Source: Saprospiraceae bacterium
Lineage (GTDB): Bacteria > Bacteroidota > Bacteroidia > Chitinophagales > Saprospiraceae
NCBI GenBank assembly: GCA_016709995.1
Contig: JADJLQ010000001.1
Location: 2,142,001-2,206,000, forward strand
Direction: 5' to 3'
Length of the DNA: 64,000 nucleotides
Of this stretch, positions 1-9,071 are shown in pieces. How positions within the stretch are numbered: the stretch's first letter is position 1; every line of letters starts with the position of its first letter. The notes beneath the pieces were generated by a model that made no database searches, was not told where the DNA came from, and worked only from the letters and a program-made list of their open reading frames with translations. A program made the translations under genes and the position numbers.

Positions 1-121
1 TTATGAAAAATTTATTTATCAGTGTATCCGGCAAAATTTTACTGATTGAAAGCTTGACCTGAGACCAATAATTCATGATAATAGATTTGAATATGAGATA
101 CAAATATATTATAATAAATCA

Positions 122-1408
122 TTATATTATCATAAAAGCTTTTCCAGGATAAACTGCAGACTCACCCAATTCCTCCTCAATTCTCAGTAGTTGATTGTAT
201 TTGGCCAACCTGTCGGATCTTGAAGCAGATCCAGTCTTGATTTGTCCAGTATTCAGTCCCACAGCCAAATCAGCTATAAAGGTATCCTCTGTTTCACCAG
301 ATCTATGGCTTATAATACTGGTGTAGGCGTTTCGATTGGCTAATTGTATGGCGTCTATCGTCTCAGATAAAGTGCCAATTTGATTGACTTTAATCAGGAT
401 TGAGTTAGCTGCATCAGTGTCGATTCCTTTTTGAAGTCTATCCACATTGGTGACGAAAAAATCATCGCCAACTATCTGTACTTTATTGCCGAGTTCTTTT
501 GTCAAATTAGTCCAACCTGTCCAATCATCTTCATGGAGACCATCTTCAATAGATAGGATGGGGTACTTTGAGCACCAATCTTTCCAAAAGCCAATCATCC
601 CATTTGAATCAAATTCTTTTTTGTCCGACTTTTTAAAGACATATCGTTGTTTAGTCTCGTCCCAAAATTCAGAAGCAGCAGCATCCAGAGCAATTGCTAT
701 ATCTTCTCCAGGTTTATATCCTGCTTTTTGGATGGCTTCCAGCACCAACTCTATCGCCTCTTCATTGGTATTGAGATTAGGAGCAAATCCTCCTTCATCA
801 CCTACATTGGTACTATATCCTTTGGATTTAAGGACTGTTTTAAGGTTATGAAATACCTCAACACCCATCCTCAATGCCTCTGAAAAAAAATCTGCACCAA
901 TTGGTATGATCATAAACTCCTGAAAATCAATCTTGTTATCTGCATGTGCACCACCATTGAGTATATTCATGAGGGGTACAGGCATCACATGAGCATTGAC
1001 ACCACCTAGATATCGGTATAGCGGCTGTTTGCTCTCCTTGGCAGCAGCTTTAGCCGCGGCAAGTGAAACACCTAAGGTAGCGTTAGCTCCCAGTTTTGAT
1101 TTATTAGGAGTGCCATCCAGTTCAATAAGGAGTTGGTCTATATATTTTTGATCCTGTACTTCAACACCTATCAATTCCTCTCGGATCATTTCCTCGACAT
1201 TCTGGCAGGCTTTCAGCACTCCCCTGCCCATATACCTATCTTTATTGCCATCCCGTAACTCTACCGCTTCATGTTTGCCAGTAGAGGCTCCAGATGGAAC
1301 AGCGGCTCTGCCGATGACACCTTTTTCCGTCTCCAGTTCCACTTCAACTGTAGGATTTCCGCGAGAATCTAAAATTTCCCGTGAACGAATATCTACGATT
1401 ACACTCAT
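122..1408 (-). CDS. eno: Enolase
   Basis: Cytosolic glycolytic enzyme converting 2-phosphoglycerate to phosphoenolpyruvate. The 428-residue product has the normal family length. Visible motifs are the N-terminal SRGNPTVEVE, the substrate-loop SGASTG near residue 40, GDEGGFAP near residue 205 carrying the catalytic Glu, the metal-ligand segments ALDAAASEF and LSIEDGL, the catalytic-Lys segment LIKVNQIGT near 338, and the C-terminal signature SHRSGETED. The gene starts 7 bases after carA on the same strand, so it is probably co-transcribed with it. No convincing terminator hairpin is seen in the 121 bases after its stop. The order rplQ-carA-eno is common in Bacteroidota. Confidence 0.99.
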   Translation of the reverse strand: MSVIVDIRSREILDSRGNPTVEVELETEKGVIGRAAVPSGASTGKHEAVELRDGNKDRYMGRGVLKACQNVEEMIREELIGVEVQDQKYIDQLLIELDGTPNKSKLGANATLGVSLAAAKAAAKESKQPLYRYLGGVNAHVMPVPLMNILNGGAHADNKIDFQEFMIIPIGADFFSEALRMGVEVFHNLKTVLKSKGYSTNVGDEGGFAPNLNTNEEAIELVLEAIQKAGYKPGEDIAIALDAAASEFWDETKQRYVFKKSDKKEFDSNGMIGFWKDWCSKYPILSIEDGLHEDDWTGWTNLTKELGNKVQIVGDDFFVTNVDRLQKGIDTDAANSILIKVNQIGTLSETIDAIQLANRNAYTSIISHRSGETEDTFIADLAVGLNTGQIKTGSASRSDRLAKYNQLLRIEEELGESAVYPGKAFMII

Positions 1409-1415
1409 TTTATGA

Positions 1416-2537
1416 TTATGATTTTTTGTGATTACTTAATTCCTCTATAAACTGGTCAAACAGATAATGCGCATCATTCGGTCCAGGAGAAGCTTCCGGA
1501 TGGTATTGAACAGAATAAGCTGACTGATTTTTAAGTCTTATTCCTTCTATCGTATCGTCGTTTAGATTAACATGGGTTATTTCGATCAGATCTGATCTGG
1601 ATTGAAGAATTTCCGGATCGACACAAAAGCCATGGTTTTGAGAGGTAATCTCGCATTTGCCCGTAAAAACATTTTTGACAGGGTGATTAATACCTCTATG
1701 ACCATGATGCATTTTATAAGTCGGTATCTCCAGTGAAAGTGCGAGAATCTGGTGTCCCAAACAGATCCCAAATAGCGGCTTTCGAGTCTCCAAAATAGCC
1801 TTGGTGGTCTCTATTGCGTAATCCATAGCTGCAGGGTCACCCGGGCCATTAGATAAAAAATATCCATCTGCTGGCCAATCTAAAACCTTATCAGCAGGCG
1901 TTTTGGCTGGAAAAATGTGTAAATAACAATCCCGCGCCAATAAATGATTTAGGATGTTTCTTTTAATCCCAAAATCCATAACAGCCACTTTATACTTTGC
2001 ATTGGAGTCTCCCAAGAAATACTCTTCGGTAGTAGTCACTTTACTGGCCAGTTCTAATCCGTTCATGTCCGGAGTTTCTTTGAGCTTTTGTTGCAAGACC
2101 TGGACATCAAAAATATCAGAAGAGATTACAGCATTCATAGCACCTTTGCTTCGGATATGTTTGACTAAAGCACGGGTATCGATTTGATGAATCCCGACTA
2201 CTTTTTCTTTTAAAAAATAGTCTTGAATCGAAAGATCAGCCCTTGCTCTGGAGTATTCATTGGTAAAATTTTTACAAATTAAGCCTGAAATTTTCATTGA
2301 GGAAGATTCTGTCTCCGTCACTTTGGTTCCGTAATTACCAATATGTACGTTGGTCGCAATAAGCAGCTGACCATAATAGGAAGGGTCAGTAAAAACTTCT
2401 TGATAACCCGTCATGCCTGTATTAAAACAAAGCTCTCCAGAGGTAGTGCCTTTAATACCGATAGCCTCTCCCTGGTAAACTGTACCATCTTCTAACATTA
2501 AAATTGCGGGGGCTGCTTTTGAGTATGCTTCTGTCAT
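1416..2537 (-). CDS. carA: Carbamoyl-phosphate synthase small (glutaminase) subunit
   Basis: Hydrolyses glutamine and delivers ammonia to the large subunit CarB for carbamoyl phosphate, feeding pyrimidine and arginine synthesis. The N-terminal domain contains GTTSGELCFNTGMTGYQEV. The C-terminal class-I amidotransferase domain has the nucleophile in FGICLGHQ and the His/Glu pair in YHPEASPGPND. I place the start at the ATG at 2537 (MTEAYSKAAP, 373 residues). The frame stays open upstream to a TTG at 2570, but that TTG lies inside a TATATTTG promoter element, so it is unlikely to be translated. carB is not in the window. Confidence 0.97.
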   Translation of the reverse strand: MTEAYSKAAPAILMLEDGTVYQGEAIGIKGTTSGELCFNTGMTGYQEVFTDPSYYGQLLIATNVHIGNYGTKVTETESSSMKISGLICKNFTNEYSRARADLSIQDYFLKEKVVGIHQIDTRALVKHIRSKGAMNAVISSDIFDVQVLQQKLKETPDMNGLELASKVTTTEEYFLGDSNAKYKVAVMDFGIKRNILNHLLARDCYLHIFPAKTPADKVLDWPADGYFLSNGPGDPAAMDYAIETTKAILETRKPLFGICLGHQILALSLEIPTYKMHHGHRGINHPVKNVFTGKCEITSQNHGFCVDPEILQSRSDLIEITHVNLNDDTIEGIRLKNQSAYSVQYHPEASPGPNDAHYLFDQFIEELSNHKKS

Positions 2538-2567
2538 TCTATGACAATTGATGTTTTTTATTGAGGA

Positions 2568-2575
2568 CAAATATA
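2568..2575 (-). promoter_or_regulatory. Putative Bacteroidota -7 element for carA-eno
   Basis: On the minus strand this reads TATATTTG, matching the Bacteroidota -7 consensus TAnnTTTG. It sits about 30 bases before the carA ATG and just downstream of the rplQ terminator. No clear TTG -33 element is seen at 19-21 bases upstream, so this is a partial match. Confidence 0.45.
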
Positions 2576-2656
2576 AAATTTAATCATGAGCATTAGGGTG
2601 TGATTGATCATGTAAAATTTTATAAAATAGACATTCTATTGTATCGTCCAGCAACA

Positions 2657-2682
2657 AAAAGGGAGACCAAAGCCTCCCTTTT
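2657..2682 (-). terminator. Intrinsic terminator after rplQ
   Basis: Perfect 9-bp hairpin AAAAGGGAG / CTCCCTTTT with an 8-base loop. Read on the minus strand it follows the rplQ stop by about 25 bases and is followed by a T-run. It separates the ribosomal cluster from carA-eno. Confidence 0.8.
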
Positions 2683-2707
2683 AAATAATATATAATCTTC
2701 AAGATGA

Positions 2708-3217
2708 TTATTCCTGAGTATCAGCCTCCGTAGGAGTCCCTTCAACTTCAGTGATAACCTCAGCAGTGGATATAGCTTTTTTGCCACTTCCCCGTCTGGT
2801 TTTCTTTTTCTTTTCAGTAGATTCCGTTACAGCTGGCTTGGTACCATTGACATATACTTCATTGAAGTCAACAAATTCTATTAACGCCATTTCTGCAGCA
2901 TCGCCACTTCTCCAACCGGTTTTGATCACCCTAAGATATCCACCAGGGCGATTCATGATTTTTGGAGCTATCACTGCAAACAGTTCTTTGATAGCGTCTT
3001 TGCTTTGTATATAGCTAAAAATAACCCTTCTGGAATGGGTCGTATTATCTTTAGATTTGGTCACGAGAGGCTCCAGGTATTTTCTCAGTTCCCTCGCTTT
3101 GGCAAGCGTGGTATTTATTCTTTTGTGTTCAATTAAAGAAGCAGAAAGATTCTTTAACAACGCAGACCTATGACCATGTTTTCGGCCAAGGTGGTTGATT
3201 TTGTTACCATGTCTCAT
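2708..3217 (-). CDS. rplQ: 50S ribosomal protein L17
   Basis: Large-subunit protein near the peptide exit tunnel. It starts MRHGNKINHLGRKHGHR, the canonical L17 N-terminus. At 169 residues it is longer than the usual 115-130. The extra part is a low-complexity tail rich in Lys, Thr and Glu (from about residue 130, KKKKTRRGSGKK then acidic), of a kind often seen in Bacteroidota. It is the last gene of the ribosomal super-cluster, 82 bases after rpoA and followed by a terminator. Confidence 0.98.
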   Translation of the reverse strand: MRHGNKINHLGRKHGHRSALLKNLSASLIEHKRINTTLAKARELRKYLEPLVTKSKDNTTHSRRVIFSYIQSKDAIKELFAVIAPKIMNRPGGYLRVIKTGWRSGDAAEMALIEFVDFNEVYVNGTKPAVTESTEKKKKTRRGSGKKAISTAEVITEVEGTPTEADTQE

Positions 3218-3299
3218 GATTAAAAAAATTTAGCATCGCCACAGTGGAGCTAAGTAAAAGCTCTTGACACTAATTGGCAGATTAAGTTTATTAAAATAA

Positions 3300-4298
3300 T
3301 TATTCTTCGTCCAATTTATATTTGGCCAAATCCATGCCAAAGCTGAGGCCTTTTGTCGCCAAAAGCTCTTCAATTTCGACCAAAGATTTTTTACCAAAAT
3401 TTCTAAACTTCAACAACTCGTGGGTGTCATATTTTACCATTTCTCCCAATGAATTTATTTTGGCAGCTTTGAGACAATTATAAGCTCTTACAGATAGGTC
3501 AAGATCTTCCAACGAGGTTTTTAATAGCTTACGCATATGTAAAATATGCTCATCAACTATCGTATCCTCTTTTCGGGCTGAATCATTGAAAGTAATATTT
3601 TCATCTGTAATCAACATCAGATGTTGGATCATGATGCGAGAAGCTTCTTTGATAGCCTCTTCAGGGTGAATCGTGCCATCTGTACGCAATTCTATGGTCA
3701 GTTTTTCGTAATCAGTCCGCTGTCCAACCCTTGTACTGGAAATAGAGTAAGCAACATTCTTGATAGGCGTATAAATAGCATCTAAGGGTATAAGCCCTAT
3801 TGGTGCATCTTTAGGATATACATCATCAGCAGGCACATAACCTCTACCTTTGGTAACTTTCAATTCAATCTCCAGGTTTACGAAAGGCTCCATTCTGCAA
3901 ATCAGCAGATCTGGATTCATCACTTTATAGACATTAGTAAATTTTTCAATATCACCAGCTCTGAATTCATCTTTTCTGTTAATAGTAAGATATACGGTAT
4001 CTTCATTATTGTCATCAAGATTATTTACCTTCTTGAGACGGACTTGCTTAAGGTTAAGGATAATGTCAACCACATCTTCTACTACCCCTTTGATTGTCGA
4101 AAATTCATGATCTACGCCCGCAATTCTAACACCGGATATAGCACTGCCTTCCAAAGAAGATAAAAGTATCCTCCTGAGAGAATTGCCTATAGTTTGACCA
4201 AATCCTGGCTCGAGAGGTTTAAACTCGAACACACCATCGAAATCATTCGCTTTCTGAAGGATTATTTTCTCCGGTTTTTGGAAATTTAATATACTCAT
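3300..4298 (-). CDS. rpoA: DNA-directed RNA polymerase subunit alpha
   Basis: Scaffold subunit of RNA polymerase. The start chosen is MSILNFQKPEKI at 4298 (332 residues); the open frame extends upstream to 4385, but those residues are Phe/Asn-rich and not family-like. The N-terminal dimerisation domain contains FGQTIGNSLRRILLSS. The C-terminal domain (about 255-320) contains LDLSVRAYNCLKAAKI and FGKKSLVEIEE, the helix-hairpin-helix surface that contacts DNA and activators. It lies between rpsD and rplQ as in most bacteria. Confidence 0.98.
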   Translation of the reverse strand: MSILNFQKPEKIILQKANDFDGVFEFKPLEPGFGQTIGNSLRRILLSSLEGSAISGVRIAGVDHEFSTIKGVVEDVVDIILNLKQVRLKKVNNLDDNNEDTVYLTINRKDEFRAGDIEKFTNVYKVMNPDLLICRMEPFVNLEIELKVTKGRGYVPADDVYPKDAPIGLIPLDAIYTPIKNVAYSISSTRVGQRTDYEKLTIELRTDGTIHPEEAIKEASRIMIQHLMLITDENITFNDSARKEDTIVDEHILHMRKLLKTSLEDLDLSVRAYNCLKAAKINSLGEMVKYDTHELLKFRNFGKKSLVEIEELLATKGLSFGMDLAKYKLDEE

Positions 4299-4362
4299 AT
4301 GTTTACGACTTATTCTTAAATTAAAAAAAATGAAAAGTGAATTGTTTAAATCTCTAAAAAAA

Positions 4363-4974
4363 TTACTTAGAGTACAATTCCACAATCAATTGTTCATTAA
4401 TTCTTTCTGGAATCATATCGCGTTGAGGGTAAATTAAAAACTTACCTTCCAATCTTGCTGGATTCCATTCAAGCCAGGGTGATTTTCTGATATCTGATTT
4501 AGAATGAATTTGATTTTGAATGTGTTCTAGATTGGCAGATTTACCTCTCACTGCAACCACTGTGCCCGGCTTTAACAATGCAGAAGGTATATTGAGAATT
4601 TTGCCATCTACAGCGATGTGTTTGTGAGAAACTAATTGACGAGCTGCCCTACGGGTAGGAGCAATTCCAAGTCTATATACTGTATTATCCAGTCTTGACT
4701 CTAATAATTGCAATAAAACAGTACCTGTAACACCGTGTTTTCTGGTAGCCAGGTCAAAAGTTTTACGAAATTGGCGTTCTAACAGACCATAGGTATGCTT
4801 TGCCTTTTGCTTTTCTTTAAGCTGCACAGCATAATCCGATTTCTGTTTTCTTTTACGAGAAGTGCCATGTTGCCCAGGGGGATACTTCTTTTTGTCGAAG
4901 GATTTGTCATGACCAAAAATTGGTTCACCGAAGGTTCTTGCTATCTTGGTTACCGGTCCTGTATATCTTGCCAT
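4363..4974 (-). CDS. rpsD: 30S ribosomal protein S4
   Basis: Primary 16S rRNA-binding protein that nucleates assembly of the 30S body. The 203-residue product starts MARYTGPVTKIARTFGEP at 4974; an upstream in-frame ATG at 5043 overlaps rpsK and is not family-like. The S4 RNA-binding domain is visible at about residues 93-155 (LESRLDNTVYRLGIAPTRR). It has no zinc-binding Cys cluster. In many bacteria S4 represses the alpha operon, but no leader structure was identified here. Confidence 0.98.
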   Translation of the reverse strand: MARYTGPVTKIARTFGEPIFGHDKSFDKKKYPPGQHGTSRKRKQKSDYAVQLKEKQKAKHTYGLLERQFRKTFDLATRKHGVTGTVLLQLLESRLDNTVYRLGIAPTRRAARQLVSHKHIAVDGKILNIPSALLKPGTVVAVRGKSANLEHIQNQIHSKSDIRKSPWLEWNPARLEGKFLIYPQRDMIPERINEQLIVELYSK

Positions 4975-5012
4975 AAAAATGTATAAATCTGAAAGATTAA
5001 ATTCGAATAAAA

Positions 5013-5399
5013 TTAAACTCTTCGTTTTTTCGGAGGTCTGCAACCATTATGAGGGATTGGGGTAGTATCGGTGATGGTCACCACTTTGATACCAACATCA
5101 TTAATTCCTCTGATAGCTGCTTCGCGACCATTTCCAGGTCCTTTAACAAACACATCGGCAGACCGAACTCCAGCCTCATGTGCGAGAGTAGCTGCATGAG
5201 ATGCTGTCTTCTGGGCTGCAAAAGGTGTATTTTTTTTAGATCCTCTAAATCCTTCCCTTCCCGAAGAAGACCAAGCGACTACCTGACCTTGTTTATTAGT
5301 AATGGTAACTATCACATTATTAAAGCTAGCTAAAATATAAGCTATGCCTTCTGATTCAACAATTACCTTTCTTTTCCGTGCTTTTTTTACCTGGGCCAT
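5013..5399 (-). CDS. rpsK: 30S ribosomal protein S11
   Basis: Platform protein of the small subunit near the mRNA exit. The 128 residues include the family core NNVIVTITNKQGQVV and GPGNGREAAIR and end with the typical basic tail PHNGCRPPKKRRV. It lies 18 bases after rpsM. Confidence 0.98.
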   Translation of the reverse strand: MAQVKKARKRKVIVESEGIAYILASFNNVIVTITNKQGQVVAWSSSGREGFRGSKKNTPFAAQKTASHAATLAHEAGVRSADVFVKGPGNGREAAIRGINDVGIKVVTITDTTPIPHNGCRPPKKRRV

Positions 5400-5417
5400 G
5401 CTACTCTGAGTTATCTG

Positions 5418-5795
5418 TTATTTAGTTACTTTTTTCTTATTAGCTACGGTTTTACGTTTTCCTTTACGTGTGCGAGCGTTTGTTTGAGTATTTTGCCCTC
5501 TGACCGGCAAGCCTTTTCTATGTCTGATCCCCCTGTAACAACCAATGTCCATCAATCGCTTGATATTCATTTGGACTTCAGAGCGGAGCATACCTTCCAC
5601 TTTATAATCATCCTGAATGATTTTAGTGATTTTATGAACATGCTCATCCGTCCAGTCAGAAACCTTCATCTCTGGATCAATATCTGCCTTAGACAGGATG
5701 TTTTTAGATGAGGTAGTACCTATTCCAAAGATATAAGTAAGGCCTATATACCCTTTTTTGTTTTTTGGTAGATCTATACCGGAAATACGTGCCAT
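5418..5795 (-). CDS. rpsM: 30S ribosomal protein S13
   Basis: Head protein of the small subunit that contacts tRNA and bridges to L5. The 125-residue product starts MARISGIDLPKNKKGYIGLTY, and the C-terminal basic segment RHRKGLPVRGQNTQTNARTR is canonical. It lies 3 bases after rpmJ. Confidence 0.98.
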   Translation of the reverse strand: MARISGIDLPKNKKGYIGLTYIFGIGTTSSKNILSKADIDPEMKVSDWTDEHVHKITKIIQDDYKVEGMLRSEVQMNIKRLMDIGCYRGIRHRKGLPVRGQNTQTNARTRKGKRKTVANKKKVTK

Positions 5796-5798
5796 AAA

Positions 5799-5915
5799 TT
5801 ATCCTTGTCTTTGTTTGAATTTTGGATTTTTCTTATTGATTACATACAACCGGCCTTTACGGCGGACGATCTTACAATCTACAGATCGTTTTTTAATTGA
5901 AGTTCTTACTTTCAT
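5799..5915 (-). CDS. rpmJ: 50S ribosomal protein L36 (zinc-less type)
   Basis: A 38-residue gene translated directly from the sequence. It begins MKVRTSIKKRSVDCKIVRRK and ends NPKFKQRQG. Only one Cys remains of the Cys-Cys-Cys-His zinc ribbon, so this is the zinc-independent form usual in Bacteroidota. It lies between infA (16 bases upstream) and rpsM (3 bases downstream), the conserved position. Confidence 0.97.
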   Translation of the reverse strand: MKVRTSIKKRSVDCKIVRRKGRLYVINKKNPKFKQRQG

Positions 5916-5931
5916 AACTTGTTAATAAGTT

Positions 5932-6150
5932 TTACTTATATCTATAAATAATCCGACCTCTCGAAAGATCATAAGGTGACATCTCTACAGCTACTTTATC
6001 GCCAGGTAAAAGTCGGATATAGTGCATCCTCATTTTGCCAGAAATTGTAGCTAAAATCACATGATCATTTTCAAGATGGACCCTAAACATAGCGTTGGAC
6101 AAAGCCTCTTCTATGATACCATCCTGTTTGATCAAATCCTCTTTTGGCAT
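5932..6150 (-). CDS. infA: Translation initiation factor IF-1
   Basis: Small OB-fold factor that occupies the ribosomal A site during initiation. The 72 residues have full family length, with MPKEDLIKQDGIIEEALSNA, FRVHLENDH, ISGKMRMHYIRLLPGD and DLSRGRIIYRYK. It lies 27 bases after map and 16 before rpmJ. Confidence 0.98.
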   Translation of the reverse strand: MPKEDLIKQDGIIEEALSNAMFRVHLENDHVILATISGKMRMHYIRLLPGDKVAVEMSPYDLSRGRIIYRYK

Positions 6151-6177
6151 CCCATTAAAATTTCGGACTGCAAATAT

Positions 6178-7004
6178 CTATATTTTTAATGAAATTTCGC
6201 TTAATTCTTTATTATTTTTAATAGCTTCTTCCATTACCTCATGATTAGTGAGGATTTCAGCCTTCTGTTTTCTCACTACGATGGTGTGTTCATAGTGAGC
6301 ACTAGGCTTGCCATCCTTTGAGACAATAGTCCAGTTATCACTTAATGTTTTGATTTGCCTGGTTCCCAGGTTTACCATGGGTTCAATAGCAAAAACCATA
6401 CCTTCATGCAACAATAAACCGTTGCCTCGTTTGCCATAATTGCTTACATCAGGTGCTTCGTGCAGCTCCTTGCCTATTCCATGGCCAACCAACTCTCTTA
6501 CTACCCCAAATTTTTTTCTTTCTCAATATAGTTTTGAACCGCAAAACCTATATCACCTAATCTATTGCCTTGTATGGCCTGATCTATGGCCAAATAGAGA
6601 GACTTTTTGGTCGACACACAAAGATCCATGACCGGGGCACTGACTTCCCCTAAAACCACGGTATAAGCCACATCACCATGATAACCATTTAAATATGCTC
6701 CGCAATCCAATGAGATCACATCCCCCTCTTTAAAGGCTACGCTGGTAGGTATCCCGTGTACCACAGCAGCATTGACAGAAATGCATAATGAGGTAGGAAA
6801 AGGTGGACTTCCATACCCTTTAAATGAAGGATATCCCCCTTTAGATACAATATAGTCTTGAGCCACCAGATCCAGATCTTTACCTGAGGTCCCTGGCTTC
6901 AATATTTTTATGGATTCTGCTATTGCTTCACACGCTAGCTGACAACTCTGGCGAATCAGATCTATTTCTTCCTCAGTTTTTAAATTGACTTTTCCTTTCG
7001 CCAT
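6178..7004 (-). pseudogene. map: Type I methionine aminopeptidase, one-base frameshift
   Basis: Removes the initiator Met from nascent proteins. The N-terminal part (7004 down to about 6512) carries the metal-ligand segments VISLDCGAYLNGYHGDVAYT. The frame then breaks in KEKNLG-stop. The remaining part (to 6178) continues in another frame with GHGIGKELHEAPDV, FAIEPMVNLG and the final YEHTIVV. The break is in a 7-base homopolymer at 6511-6517; one added A on the coding strand restores KEKKFGVVRELVGHGIG and gives about 275 residues, normal for the family. map is normally essential, so an assembly error is more likely than a real loss. Confidence 0.93.
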
Positions 7005-7034
7005 AGCAACATTTCTAGGGAAATCAGGGGTAGT

Positions 7035-8399
7035 TTAAGAACTAGCTCCAATTGGAGCCAATCCGCTACCAGTACGACCTTTAATATTGCCTGATTTTAC
7101 CAGACCATCATATTTGCGCATCAATAAATAACTCTCGATCTGCTGTAACGTATCCAAAGCAACACCCACTAAAATGAGTATGGTAGATCCTCCGAAAAAA
7201 GCAGCAAAAGAATTATTAATGCCAAAAGTTCTTGCCAATGCGGGAGTAATGGCTAATATACCTAACATAACTGCTCCCGGTAAGGTGATTTTAGAAGTAA
7301 TCATGTCTATAAACTCAGCCGTTGGCGAACCAGGCTTAACACCAGGTATAAAAGCGTTTTGTCTCTTAAGGTACTCAGAATACTGATTGCTATTGACGAT
7401 AAGGGCTACATAAACGTAGGTAAACAGAATGACCAATAAAAGGTAGATCAAATTATATGGCAGCGAAGTATAATCATTGAGGGACCTTACGAAGCCACTG
7501 GTCGAGGCAGCATTACCCGCTAATGATTGAATGGCAAATCCTGGCAAAAACATAATTGCCTGGGCAAAAATGATCGGCATTACACCTGCAGCATTCAATT
7601 TAATAGGTAGGTAATCACGATTGCCACTGACAGGAAGACCGGTGCGTCCAACCATCCGTTTTGCAAATTGAATAGGAATCTTTCGTACTCCCTGCACCAA
7701 TAAAATGGATCCGAGGACGACCAACATCAGTGCTGCTAACTCAAGAATGAGCATAAAAGTCCCACCTGAGCTAAATCGAGATTGAATTTCAAATATAATG
7801 GCCTGAGGCAATCGAGCTATGATACCAATCATGATCAACAGGGACACACCATTACCTACACCTTTGTCTGTGATTCTTTCGCCTAACCACATCGCCGTTA
7901 CGGTGCCGGTAGCCAGCAAAATCGAATTGACAAAATAAAATATACTCTTTGGCACGCTTGGGTCTATTGCATTGGAAGCATTTAAATACGCCAAATAAGT
8001 ACCACCTTGAAGCAAGGTAATCACCACCGTAAGAATCCTGGTGATTTGATTGAGTTTTTTACGGCCAGACTCCCCTTCATGTTGTTGTAATCGCTGAAAA
8101 TAGGGCAATGCAAATCCAAGAAGTTGAACGATGATAGAAGCAGTGATATAGGGCATGATACCCAAAGCGAAAATGGAAGCATTGTTAAAAGCTCCACCAG
8201 TATAAATGTTAACAAGATTTAAAAGGTCATTAGCGCCTCTATTTTCAGCAGCAGCCTTCAATTGGCTAGCCACTACACCGGGCATCACTATATATGAACC
8301 AAAGCGAAATACCGCTAATACCATCAAAGTGAAGAGTATACGCTTCCTCAGCTCTTCAATCTTCCAGATATTTTTTAAAGTCTGTATTAAACTATTCAT
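7035..8399 (-). CDS. secY: Protein translocase subunit SecY
   Basis: Channel subunit of the SecYEG translocon in the inner membrane. The start chosen is MNSLIQTLKNIWKIEELRKR at 8399 (454 residues), 11 bases after the rplO stop. The open frame extends upstream into rplO, but those residues are not family-like. About ten hydrophobic segments are visible, with family motifs FRFGSYIVMPGV, GIMPYITASIIVQLL and the plug region LLNLVNIYTGGAF. It keeps its conserved place in the spc region between rplO and map. Confidence 0.98.
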   Translation of the reverse strand: MNSLIQTLKNIWKIEELRKRILFTLMVLAVFRFGSYIVMPGVVASQLKAAAENRGANDLLNLVNIYTGGAFNNASIFALGIMPYITASIIVQLLGFALPYFQRLQQHEGESGRKKLNQITRILTVVITLLQGGTYLAYLNASNAIDPSVPKSIFYFVNSILLATGTVTAMWLGERITDKGVGNGVSLLIMIGIIARLPQAIIFEIQSRFSSGGTFMLILELAALMLVVLGSILLVQGVRKIPIQFAKRMVGRTGLPVSGNRDYLPIKLNAAGVMPIIFAQAIMFLPGFAIQSLAGNAASTSGFVRSLNDYTSLPYNLIYLLLVILFTYVYVALIVNSNQYSEYLKRQNAFIPGVKPGSPTAEFIDMITSKITLPGAVMLGILAITPALARTFGINNSFAAFFGGSTILILVGVALDTLQQIESYLLMRKYDGLVKSGNIKGRTGSGLAPIGASS

Positions 8400-8410
8400 T
8401 AATGGAGGAA

Positions 8411-8857
8411 TTAAATTATTGTGATCGTTCCACCTTTTTCTTCGATGGCTTTTTTGGCAGAAGCTGAACAAGCATGGGCAGATACTTTAATCGGGCTGAT
8501 CAATTCACCTCTACCTAAAATTTTCATTTTTTGTCCAGGGTTAATTAAACCTTCTTTTGTAAACAAAGTGATATCTATTATATCCAGATTAGTCCTGTTA
8601 GCTATACTTTGGAGTTGATCCAGATTAAGAATCTCATATTCCTGACGCGCAGGATTCCTAAATCCTATTTTAGGCAATCGCATTTGCAAAGGCATTTGAC
8701 CACCTTCAAAATTGCGTTTTGCTTTATGGCCAGATCTTGATTTATGACCTTTGTGGCCTTTTCCAGCTGTTCCACCTAATCCGGTAGCAACTCCCCTACC
8801 CCTTCTCTTATTATTTTTGGTAGAGCCGCCGGCTGGTTTTAAATTACTTAATTCCAT
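8411..8857 (-). CDS. rplO: 50S ribosomal protein L15
   Basis: Large-subunit assembly protein. The 148 residues begin MELSNLKPAGGSTKNNKRRG, with the Gly/Lys/His-rich extended arm TAGKGHKGHKSRSG typical of L15 and a C-terminal globular part ending EEKGGTITII. It lies 22 bases after rpmD and 11 before secY. Confidence 0.98.
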   Translation of the reverse strand: MELSNLKPAGGSTKNNKRRGRGVATGLGGTAGKGHKGHKSRSGHKAKRNFEGGQMPLQMRLPKIGFRNPARQEYEILNLDQLQSIANRTNLDIIDITLFTKEGLINPGQKMKILGRGELISPIKVSAHACSASAKKAIEEKGGTITII

Positions 8858-8879
8858 GATCGATTCTTTGTTAATTGAG

Positions 8880-9059
8880 TTAAATATGTTCTACAGTAAC
8901 CAAATGGGGCACTTTTTTTAGCATTCCGTCAATTTGAGGGGTAAGTTCTTTTTCAACTACGTGTCGAATTCCTTTTAAACCCAAAGCTTTGATGGTGTTT
9001 TTCTGGCGCTCTGTTTTTTCAATAACGCTTTTGATTTGAGTGATTTTTACCTTTCCCAT
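8880..9059 (-). CDS. rpmD: 50S ribosomal protein L30
   Basis: A 59-residue gene read directly from the sequence. It begins MGKVKITQIKSVIEKTERQK, then has the family core NTIKALGLKGIRH and ends PHLVTVEHI. It sits 12 bases after rpsE and 22 before rplO, the conserved position of L30. Confidence 0.97.
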   Translation of the reverse strand: MGKVKITQIKSVIEKTERQKNTIKALGLKGIRHVVEKELTPQIDGMLKKVPHLVTVEHI

Positions 9060-9071
9060 GAGCTTATAAAA

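Noticed and set aside
447..851. Open frame of 134 residues antisense to enolase
   Set aside because: Antisense to a clear enolase gene; it matches no family and is a shadow of codon bias.
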